Assembly: GCA_016927315.1 (NCBI GenBank)
Contig: JAFGMV010000004.1
Location: 1 to 64,000, forward strand
Source of the DNA: Anaerolineales bacterium
GTDB taxonomy: Bacteria; Chloroflexota; Anaerolineae; Anaerolineales; Villigracilaceae
DNA: 64,000 nucleotides
Direction: 5' to 3'
Positions 42,756-49,750 of this stretch are shown piece after piece; the first letter of the stretch is position 1; every line of letters starts with the position of its first letter. Position numbers and translations under genes: made by a program. A model generated the notes under the pieces. It was not told the origin of the DNA, did not search any database, and saw nothing but the letters and a program-made list of their open reading frames with translations.

Positions 42756-42785
42756 GCGCCGAACACCTGTCCTGGCAGACAGCGC
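42756..42785. repeat. 30-bp dispersed repeat, copy 2
   Basis: It matches the reverse complement of 3792-3821 at 27 of 30 positions. The ends GCGCC and GGCGC-like bases are kept. It is preceded by a second GC palindrome (GGCGCC-GG-GCGCC). Confidence 0.65.
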
Positions 42786-42867
42786 CAGGGGGGCAAGCAG
42801 GGACTTTCTCCCCCTGATAACAAAAGTGTCTGGCGGCCGGAAATATTTTTTATGACAGCAAGCGCAT

Positions 42868-43713
42868 TTACTCCTGGACGAAGGTTCCATTGCGCAGGTC
42901 GATCAAAGCCTGCTGGATCTCTTCGCGCGTATTCATCACAAACGGTCCATAGGGCACAATCGGCTCACGGAATGGCGATCCGGCAATCAGCATGAAGCGC
43001 ACACCCTCAGGACCAGCCTGCACCTGGATTTTCTCCCCGTCTCCAAAACGGACCATGTGAACCGCACTGATTTCCTGGCCCGAGAACCGACCGGCGCCTT
43101 CAAATACATACGCCAGGGTGGTATCGCCCGAGGGCACAGCCCGCACCCAGCCTGCCTTTGGGTCCAGGGTCACATCAAGGTAGAGCGGCCGGGCGGCGAT
43201 GCCTGTAACGGGACCTGTTACCCCATTTGCTTCGCCGGCAACCACGCGAATGCAGACGCCGCTGTCGGCAACCGTTGGGATATTCCTTGCAACCACTTCC
43301 TGATAGCGCGGCTGGCTCATCTTGAGGCGGGAAGGCAAATTTACCCACAGCTGAAACCCATCGATCGAACCCTGGGGGCTGCGCCTGGGCATCTCTTCAT
43401 GGAGGATGCCGCGTCCCGAGGTCATCCACTGCACATCCCCGGAGCCGATCGAACCAGTGTTCCCCAGGCTGTCCCTGTGGCGCACCGATCCTTCCAGCAT
43501 GTAAGTCACGGTCTCAATCCCGCGGTGCGGGTGGGTTGGAAATCCCCGGATTGGACCTTCCGCGGGATCATTAAACGCGAAATGATCGAACAACAGGAAA
43601 GGGTCGTGCGGGTTGGAGGCATGCGGGGCAATCGAACGCCGCAGCAGTACCCCGGCGCCTTCAATAACCGGTTGAGGTTCGATCCTCTGTGTTACTTCCT
43701 TGAATAGACTCAT
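42868..43713 (-). CDS. Pirin-family protein
   Basis: A 281-aa bicupin. The N-terminal cupin has the metal-binding HPHRGIETVTYMLEGSVRHRDS and the later MTSGRGILHEEMP, giving the three His and one Glu ligands typical of pirins. Some bacterial pirins have quercetin 2,3-dioxygenase activity; others bind regulators. Role here unknown. GGAG lies 9 bp before the ATG. Cytoplasmic; no operon partner. Confidence 0.93.
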   Translation of the reverse strand: MSLFKEVTQRIEPQPVIEGAGVLLRRSIAPHASNPHDPFLLFDHFAFNDPAEGPIRGFPTHPHRGIETVTYMLEGSVRHRDSLGNTGSIGSGDVQWMTSGRGILHEEMPRRSPQGSIDGFQLWVNLPSRLKMSQPRYQEVVARNIPTVADSGVCIRVVAGEANGVTGPVTGIAARPLYLDVTLDPKAGWVRAVPSGDTTLAYVFEGAGRFSGQEISAVHMVRFGDGEKIQVQAGPEGVRFMLIAGSPFREPIVPYGPFVMNTREEIQQALIDLRNGTFVQE

Positions 43714-43809
43714 ACCATTAAGCTCCTTCCGTAAATTCTCTCGGAATACAGAATGGACGTGTTCTAACGCGTTTTTTTTACAATGCCGGGATTGAACGAT
43801 CCGACTGCC

Positions 43810-44631
43810 TCAAGGCACAGGTAAAATACCCAACTCAACCAGTATAGCGCGAGTGATTTCTTCACGGGCTGGTCCGTTGACGCCGATTGGCTCAGGACTT
43901 TCAAAACTCGTCGCGAAGAGATACCCATTGTCTTTGGTTTCAACCCAACCGACCCACCAGCCGACCTGGGTTCTTGCCCGCAGCACCCAACCGGTTTTGG
44001 CATGCAGGGTATATTCATCCGTTTCTTCCAGGATGAGCATTTCTTTCACCAGTTCCATATGCTCGACAGAAAATGGTAATTGGTCGAGATACAATCTTTC
44101 CAGGAACAACACCTGCTCATCGGGCGAGATCCGCAGCCCGCCATCCAGCCAGAACGAATCGATATTCCCGGAGACCTCCTGGTTGCCATACTCGATCTTC
44201 TCAACATAGGCCTGCATCCGTTCAGCCCCTACCCTGCGAGCCATCTCTTGAAAATACCAGACCGTCGAATACCGCAGGGCGGTGCGCATGGTCTGGTCCT
44301 GTTCCCATTCGGGTATGCCGTACTTCGTGCCGTCCCAGGCCAGGACCGTATCAGCCGATGCGACCACCCCGCTGTCCAATGCAATCAGGGCGTTCGGAAT
44401 CTTGTAGGTAGAAGCCGGTAGATAGGCCTTGGAACATAGTTCCGGATTGTAACGGATCCAATGGTCTGCCTTCAGATCGTACAAGACAAAACAACCATCC
44501 AGGCGACGAACAGCAAAATGCTTACCCAAATCCGGACGGATTTCAGCAGCTGCTTCAATTGGTAGGGCCGAACACCCACACAGTACCGCCGCCCAATATA
44601 CAAAGAATGCCTTGAAAAAGATATGTTTCAT
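43810..44631 (-). CDS. Class D beta-lactamase-like lipoprotein
   Basis: A 273-aa protein with a lipobox (LCGC, Cys 20) and the class D serine-hydrolase motifs in order: STYK (Ser 74, Lys 77; the Lys is carboxylated in active enzymes), STV at 122-124, YGN in KIEYGNQ, and KTG in HAKTGW. The WLDGGLRISP segment is also typical of OXA enzymes. It may hydrolyse beta-lactams or be a penicillin-recognition protein; all core residues are present. The lipid anchor suits a single-membrane cell. It is divergent from the helicase-like gene 54 bp away; no mobile-element genes or integron site are seen. Confidence 0.92.
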   Translation of the reverse strand: MKHIFFKAFFVYWAAVLCGCSALPIEAAAEIRPDLGKHFAVRRLDGCFVLYDLKADHWIRYNPELCSKAYLPASTYKIPNALIALDSGVVASADTVLAWDGTKYGIPEWEQDQTMRTALRYSTVWYFQEMARRVGAERMQAYVEKIEYGNQEVSGNIDSFWLDGGLRISPDEQVLFLERLYLDQLPFSVEHMELVKEMLILEETDEYTLHAKTGWVLRARTQVGWWVGWVETKDNGYLFATSFESPEPIGVNGPAREEITRAILVELGILPVP

Positions 44632-44685
44632 GAGTGAGGATTATATCCGATTGACAAATCAACTCACATCCGCTACTCTTGAAAT

Positions 44686-46794
44686 GTGAATCAAGTCAAC
44701 CTCACCCAGCGACAGCGCGAAGTGATCGAGGCCGGTGCAGACAGCCGGATCTTTCTTTCCGGCCAGGCCGGATGCGGGAAAACCACAGTGGGGCTCGAGC
44801 GAATGCTGTACCTGCTCGAGCAGGGAATCCCTGCAAACAGCCTGTTGGTGCTGTCTCCGCAGCGCACACTTGCGGCTCCCTATTTCGATGCATCCACCTC
44901 CCCGCGGGCCGGGCCGGGCGGACAGGTTTCCATCCTAACGGTTGGCGGTCTGGCACAGCGCACAGTCGACCTGTTCTGGCCGCTGGCGGCAGAAACCGCC
45001 GGGTTCACCCATCCTGATCAACCGCCGGTCTTCCTGACCTTGGAAACGGCACAGTACTATATGGCTCACCTGGTCCGGCCGCTGTTGGAGGAGGGTTTCT
45101 TTGAATCGATCACCATCGACCGCAACCGCCTGTACAGCCAGATCATTGACAACCTGAACAAATCGGCGGTGATTGGCTTCCCTCACACAGAAATCGGCGA
45201 CCGGTTGAATTCTGCCTGGCTGGGTGATCCCGGCCAACGGCGGATCTATCAAGATGCCCAAGAAAGTGCTTCGCGTTTCCGGGCATACTGCCTGGAGCAT
45301 AACCTGCTCGATTTCTCGCTGCAGTTGGAAGTGTTCCTGGATATTCTCTGGCCAGACCCGGTTGTGCGGGAATACCTTACCCAGATCTACCAGTATCTTA
45401 TCTATGACAACGTCGAAGAAGACATCCCCCGGGCCCACGACCTGCTGCGGGACTGGCTGCCCGAATTCAAAGCCGCCCTGCTGATCTATGACACGGGCGG
45501 CGGGTATCGAAAATTCCTGGGCGCCGATCCAGAAACAGGCCAGGCTCTGAGCCAGCTGTGTGACCAACAGATTGAACTGGATGACTCTTTTGCAGCCTCC
45601 CAGGGGATCGCAAACCTGGCCAACAACCTGCGCAGCGTGATCTCTCCTTCCGGAGGATCACTGTACCGGGAGAAAGTCCCGGTAGGGGTACTGAGCTTCC
45701 CGCATGAGACCCGTTTTTACCCGCAGATGCTCGATTGGGTAGCAGAACAAACACGATCCCTGGTCTCGGAAGCGCAAATACCGCCAGGGGAAATTGTCAT
45801 CCTGGCACCTTACCTGTCCGACTCGCTGCGCTTTTCCATCATGGAGCGCCTGCAGGCACGCGGTATCCCGGTTCGCTCCCACCGCCCGTCACGGTCATTG
45901 AGGGACGAGCCGGCCTCACAGGCGCTGCTGACCCTGGCAGCCCTGGCGCATCCTGGCTGGCATATGCGCCCGAACACCTATGACGTCACCCAGGCGCTGC
46001 TGCTGGCTCTCGATGGCATGGACCTGGTGCGGGCCAAACTATTGACAGAAATCGTCTACCGCAGCAGGGAACTTACCCTGGCGCCTTTTGAACAGATCAA
46101 TCCGGACATGCAGGAACGGATCACATTCCTGCATGGGAATCATTACACCCAGCTGCGCAGCTGGATACTGGAATTCCAAGCGGGACCTCCTTTACCGCTC
46201 GACCATTTCCTGCGGAAGATGTTCGGGGAAGTACTCTCACAGCCGGGATTCGGTTTTCACCACGATTTCGACGCTGTGAGAGTAGCCGCCAGCCTGATCG
46301 AATCGATCCGCAAGTTCCGCCTGGCGATGGAACCTGCCCAACCCAGCCAGGGAGGGCTGGAGTTCGACCTGGGGAGCGAGTACATTTCCATGCTGCAGGA
46401 CGGAGTCATTTCCGCCCAATACCTGGAAGCCTGGCGCACCGGGACGGATGAAGCGGTACTGGTGGCGCCGGCTTACACCTTCCTGATGATGAACCGTCCG
46501 GTTACGGCACAGTTCTGGCTCGATCCCGGCTCGAGCGGCTGGGTCGAGCGGCTGTCGCAGCCGCTGACACAACCGTATGTGCTCTCACGCGGCTGGCCTG
46601 ACGCCCAGCTGTGGACAGACGCTCATGAAGTCGAGACCAACCAGGAGAACCTGGCCAGGCTGGCCAGCGGCTTGCTGTACCGCTGCCGGGAGCGCCTCTT
46701 TTTGGGATTGGCAGACCTGGGTGAAAGCGGCTTCGAACAGCGTGGTGCTTTATTACAAGCTTTTCAGCAAGTTTTGCAAGAAAGCAGTAAATAA
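44686..46794 (+). CDS. UvrD/AddB-like protein with degraded helicase motifs
   Basis: A 702-aa protein of the UvrD/Rep fold. Walker A is intact (LSGQAGCGKTT, about residue 26). At the position of motif II the DExxD box reads YDNVEED, so the catalytic Glu is Asn. Motif III reads YDTGGGYRKFLGADPE without the Gln. The motif V and VI regions (APAYTFLMMNRPV and LLYRCRERLFLG) lack the usual residues. It likely binds but poorly hydrolyses ATP, as with AddB or RecC subunits. The GTG start at 44686 has no clear ribosome binding site. It probably partners the intact UvrD at 47272. Its stop codon overlaps the left inverted repeat of an inserted module. Confidence 0.82.
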   Translation: MNQVNLTQRQREVIEAGADSRIFLSGQAGCGKTTVGLERMLYLLEQGIPANSLLVLSPQRTLAAPYFDASTSPRAGPGGQVSILTVGGLAQRTVDLFWPLAAETAGFTHPDQPPVFLTLETAQYYMAHLVRPLLEEGFFESITIDRNRLYSQIIDNLNKSAVIGFPHTEIGDRLNSAWLGDPGQRRIYQDAQESASRFRAYCLEHNLLDFSLQLEVFLDILWPDPVVREYLTQIYQYLIYDNVEEDIPRAHDLLRDWLPEFKAALLIYDTGGGYRKFLGADPETGQALSQLCDQQIELDDSFAASQGIANLANNLRSVISPSGGSLYREKVPVGVLSFPHETRFYPQMLDWVAEQTRSLVSEAQIPPGEIVILAPYLSDSLRFSIMERLQARGIPVRSHRPSRSLRDEPASQALLTLAALAHPGWHMRPNTYDVTQALLLALDGMDLVRAKLLTEIVYRSRELTLAPFEQINPDMQERITFLHGNHYTQLRSWILEFQAGPPLPLDHFLRKMFGEVLSQPGFGFHHDFDAVRVAASLIESIRKFRLAMEPAQPSQGGLEFDLGSEYISMLQDGVISAQYLEAWRTGTDEAVLVAPAYTFLMMNRPVTAQFWLDPGSSGWVERLSQPLTQPYVLSRGWPDAQLWTDAHEVETNQENLARLASGLLYRCRERLFLGLADLGESGFEQRGALLQAFQQVLQESSK

Positions 46795-46820
46795 CCGCCA
46801 AGGCCGCAAAGTACACTAAG
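46793..46820. repeat. Left inverted repeat of the GxxExxY module
   Basis: 28 bp beginning AACCGCCAAGG and ending ACACTAAG. It includes the last two bases of the upstream TAA stop codon. Confidence 0.65.
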
Positions 46821-46834
46821 GAATGTGAATTGGG

Positions 46835-47242
46835 ATGTCTCAAGAAATTGAAGCTAGCGCCAAAGATGTTGTTGACTCTACAATTAAGGTGCACAAAGCC
46901 CTCGGGCCCGGGCTAATGGAATCTGCCTGCCAGCAATGCTTGTCATACGAACTTCGCCAGTGCGGAAGAAAGGTACTTACCGAATTGTTGGTCCCAATAT
47001 TCTACGATAACCAACAGATCGATGCTGGCTATCGACTCGATATGCTCATCGACAATATGGTTATTGTCGAAAACAAAACTGTTGAAACCCTGCTACCCAT
47101 CCACGTGGCTCAATTGCTGACCCATCTCAAACTCAAGGAATGTAAACTGGGTTTTCTACTCAACTGGAATGCCAGACTGATGAAAGACGGTATTCAGTGC
47201 GTCGCAAACGGAATGCCAGTTAACCTCCTTAAAAAATCTTAG
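46835..47242 (+). CDS. GxxExxY-family protein (PD-(D/E)XK fold)
   Basis: A 135-aa member of the GxxExxY family. KALGPGLMESAC carries the naming motif, with Cys where Tyr is usual. The nuclease-type core follows: an Asp in DAGYRLDMLIDN, then VIVENKTVETL (E-x-K), then VAQLLTHLKL. These match a PD-(D/E)XK arrangement. The cellular role of the family is not established. Base use is more AT-rich than that of the helicase genes on each side, consistent with insertion. No strong ribosome binding site. Its stop codon overlaps the right inverted repeat. Confidence 0.85.
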   Translation: MSQEIEASAKDVVDSTIKVHKALGPGLMESACQQCLSYELRQCGRKVLTELLVPIFYDNQQIDAGYRLDMLIDNMVIVENKTVETLLPIHVAQLLTHLKLKECKLGFLLNWNARLMKDGIQCVANGMPVNLLKKS

Positions 47243-47265
47243 CGTCCTTTGCGAGCTTAGCGGTT
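47238..47265. repeat. Right inverted repeat of the GxxExxY module
   Basis: 28 bp whose reverse complement begins AACCGCTAAG. It overlaps the ORF stop codon and lies where a ribosome binding site for the next gene would be expected. Confidence 0.65.
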
Positions 47266-47271
47266 CATACT

Positions 47272-49497
47272 ATGACTCTTACCTTCACCCCTCGCCCCTC
47301 CCAGGAAAAGATCCTCCGGTACACCGGAGGAAAGATGGGCATTTCCGCGGTGCCGGGCAGCGGCAAGACCTTTGTGCTCTCGCACCTGGCTGCCGACCTG
47401 ATCGCCCGCGGCGGGCTTGAGCCCGGACAGGAGGTGCTGATTGTCACGCTGGTCAATTCTGCTGTAGATAATTTCTCCGGGCGCATCAGCACGCTCATCT
47501 CCAAACAGGGACTGCTGCCGCGCATCGGTTACCGGGTCCGGACCCTACACGGGCTGGCGCATGATATCGTCCGGGAACGGCCGGAGAAAGTCGGCCTGGA
47601 AGAACGGTTTGCGATCATCGACGAGAGGGAAGCGGAGTTGATCAGCAAAGAGGCCGCCAACGCCTGGCTTTCAGCCAATCCCAATACACTGGATGAGTAC
47701 CTCGACCCAGAATTGGACGAGAACAAACGCGACAGGGTCCGAAGGCAGCAGCTCCCCGACCTGGTTTACCACCTGGCGCTGGCGTTTATCCGTTCTGCCA
47801 AGGACCACCGCCTGACCCCGGAATTGCTGCGTTACAAACTGGATGCGGCGCCTGCCCGGCTGCCGCTGGCGGAAATGGGTTGGGCGGTCTACAAAGACTA
47901 CCAGCGCGCGATCGCTTACCGGGGTGCGGTCGATTTCGATGACCTGATCCGGCTGGCGCTTGACCTGCTTGAACGCGATTCCGACTTCCTGGAACGACTG
48001 CAGAGCCGCTGGCCTTACATCCTTGAGGATGAAGCCCAAGACAGCAGCCAGACACAGGAAGAAATCCTGCGCTTATTGGCTGCCGGACAAGGCAACTGGG
48101 TCCGGGTTGGGGATCCCAACCAGGCGATCTTCGAAACCTTCACCACCGCAAACCCCCAATATCTGCTGGACTTCATCCGGCAGGAAGCCGATACCCGGCG
48201 CGAATTACCCGATTCGGGCCGCTGCCAGCCAGCCATCATTGCCGCGGCGAACCAGCTGATCGACTGGGTCATGCAGGATCATCCGGAAGAGGCCGCTCGA
48301 AATGCGCTGACGACGCCTTATATTCAGCCCACCCCTCCCGGCGATCCACAACCGAACCCGCCTGATGACCCGGACGGCATCCGCTTCATCGATCGCAAAT
48401 ACAGTCCCGATGAGGAGATCAAGGCTGTGGTCGATTCAATCGAACGCTGGCTGCCGGAGCATCCGCAAGAGACAGCCGCTGTGCTGGTACCGCGTAATGC
48501 CCGCGGGGTAGAAATGATCAATGCACTCAAACAGCGTGGGATTCCGACCCATGAACTGCTGTCCAGTACGCAATCGACGCGGGCTGCAGCCGGCGCGCTC
48601 GGGAACCTGATCACGTACCTGGGTGATCCGACCTCTGCAGCCAAACTGGCGCGGGTCTATGAAGTCTGGAGGCGGTCATGGCGTGAGGAAACCGAAAAAC
48701 AGGACCTGCTGGCAGACATCAAGAAACGCATCCGCGGCTGCAGCCAGGTGGAAACCTTCCTGGCGCCGCGCCCAGACAGGGATTGGCTGTCAGAAATAAG
48801 CGAGGGGCTTCCGGAAGAGGTGCTGTCAGAGTTGGAAGAATTCCGAAACCATGTCATCCACTGGCAGGGGACCACCCGACTGCCCATCGACCAGATGATC
48901 CTGACCCTATCGCAGGACCTGTTCACCGAACCAGCCGACCTGGCGCTGGCGCACAAACTGGCCCTGGTGCTGCGCAAAGCCGCAGAGGATCACCCAGACT
49001 GGCGGCTGCCGGAGCTGACTGGTGAGTTAGGAAGTATTGCCCGCAACCAGCGCCGTTTCATCGGCTTCAGCGAAGATGATTCAGGCTTCAACCCTGATAC
49101 CTACAAAGGCAAGATGGTGGTGACCACCATGCATAAGGCCAAAGGCCTGGAATGGGACCGGGTTTACCTGATGTCTGTCAACAACTATGATTTCCCATCG
49201 AACCAGACCTTTGACACCTACATCTCCGAAAAATGGTTCATCCGGGGGAACCTTAACCTGGAAACTGAAGCGCTGGCCCAGCTCGAGGCCACACACTCTA
49301 CAGGGGAATATGACTGGTATGAAGAGGGGGTCGCCACCCAGCAGGCCCGTCTGGACTATGTAAAGGAACGCCTGCGCCTTTTTTATGTGGGCATCACACG
49401 CGCCCGGCGCGAATTGATCGTCACCTGGAACACCGGCAGGCAGGGGAACGCGGGGGCCAGTCTGCCGTTTGCGGCCCTGACCGGAAAACAGGAGTAG
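47272..49497 (+). CDS. UvrD/PcrA-type ATP-dependent DNA helicase
   Basis: A 741-aa superfamily 1A helicase with all core motifs: Walker A AVPGSGKT (about residue 27), motif Ia LVNSAVDNFSGR, DEAQD motif II (ILEDEAQDSSQTQ), motif III RVGDPNQAIFETF, motif V TTMHKAKGLEWDRVYL, and motif VI RLFYVGITRARREL. It unwinds DNA 3' to 5', in repair or recombination. It lacks a nuclease domain. The upstream degenerate paralogue suggests a heterodimer. No ribosome binding site is present, as the right repeat of the GxxExxY module lies 6 bp before the ATG. Confidence 0.95.
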   Translation: MTLTFTPRPSQEKILRYTGGKMGISAVPGSGKTFVLSHLAADLIARGGLEPGQEVLIVTLVNSAVDNFSGRISTLISKQGLLPRIGYRVRTLHGLAHDIVRERPEKVGLEERFAIIDEREAELISKEAANAWLSANPNTLDEYLDPELDENKRDRVRRQQLPDLVYHLALAFIRSAKDHRLTPELLRYKLDAAPARLPLAEMGWAVYKDYQRAIAYRGAVDFDDLIRLALDLLERDSDFLERLQSRWPYILEDEAQDSSQTQEEILRLLAAGQGNWVRVGDPNQAIFETFTTANPQYLLDFIRQEADTRRELPDSGRCQPAIIAAANQLIDWVMQDHPEEAARNALTTPYIQPTPPGDPQPNPPDDPDGIRFIDRKYSPDEEIKAVVDSIERWLPEHPQETAAVLVPRNARGVEMINALKQRGIPTHELLSSTQSTRAAAGALGNLITYLGDPTSAAKLARVYEVWRRSWREETEKQDLLADIKKRIRGCSQVETFLAPRPDRDWLSEISEGLPEEVLSELEEFRNHVIHWQGTTRLPIDQMILTLSQDLFTEPADLALAHKLALVLRKAAEDHPDWRLPELTGELGSIARNQRRFIGFSEDDSGFNPDTYKGKMVVTTMHKAKGLEWDRVYLMSVNNYDFPSNQTFDTYISEKWFIRGNLNLETEALAQLEATHSTGEYDWYEEGVATQQARLDYVKERLRLFYVGITRARRELIVTWNTGRQGNAGASLPFAALTGKQE

Positions 49498-49662
49498 CTC
49501 ATCGACAGATTCTCCCAACTCTACGGATGGCTGACCGGCACATGGCACCGGCAGAGCAAAATTGGAAAAGGGATCTTAGGCTGCACCCTGCTGGTACTCC
49601 TGCTGTGCCGGTGTGGTATTCCATTGATCCGGTTGTATTTCTACCCAAGCCCATCACCCTGA
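49498..49662 (+). pseudogene. 54-codon in-frame segment after the UvrD stop, possible gene remnant
   Basis: Directly after the TAG stop, the same frame stays open for 54 codons with protein-like content: a WLTGTWHRQSK stretch, a membrane helix (about residues 24-37) and a YPSPSP tail. There is no ATG, GTG or well-placed TTG. The pattern of a short basic head, GCTLLVLLL helix and Pro/Ser-rich linker is like the start of surface proteins in this group. It may be the remnant of a gene, or a readthrough tail. Confidence 0.35.
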
Positions 49663-49750
49663 AAAGTACCATATCAAAAATACTACTGTAACGTTTGCCC
49701 CTTTCTCTCAAGACTGATACAATTTATACAGGTGAAGACAGGAGGTTAAG

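Larger units (their letters stand above)
42434..42867. other. Hairpin- and repeat-rich intergenic region
   Basis: No gene is supported. It contains a CCTTCCGACAGGCTCAG motif (42658-42675), the CAGAGC-AG-GCTCTG palindrome (42673-42686), a 17-bp palindrome (42726-42742) and the second copy of the 30-bp dispersed repeat (42756-42785). The base composition is GC-rich and unlike the flanking coding DNA. Confidence 0.6.
46793..47265. mobile_element. GxxExxY module bounded by 28-bp inverted repeats
   Basis: Left end 46793-46820 and the reverse complement of right end 47238-47265 match at about 23 of 28 positions (both start AACCGC and contain CGCAAAG and CTAAG). The 473-bp unit holds one ORF. The left end starts inside the stop codon of the upstream helicase-like gene, and the right end stops 6 bp before the next start codon. 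No clear target duplication is seen. It looks like a small mobile or formerly mobile unit. Confidence 0.6.

Noticed and set aside
42434-42867. tRNA or other structured RNA gene in this hairpin-rich spacer
   Set aside because: No cloverleaf with a GGTTCGA-type T-loop and matching acceptor stem could be drawn; the symmetry is explained by palindromes and repeats.
43810-44631. Recent acquisition of the beta-lactamase gene by an integron or transposon
   Set aside because: I found no attC-like site, transposase or terminal repeats around it, and its composition resembles that of its neighbours.
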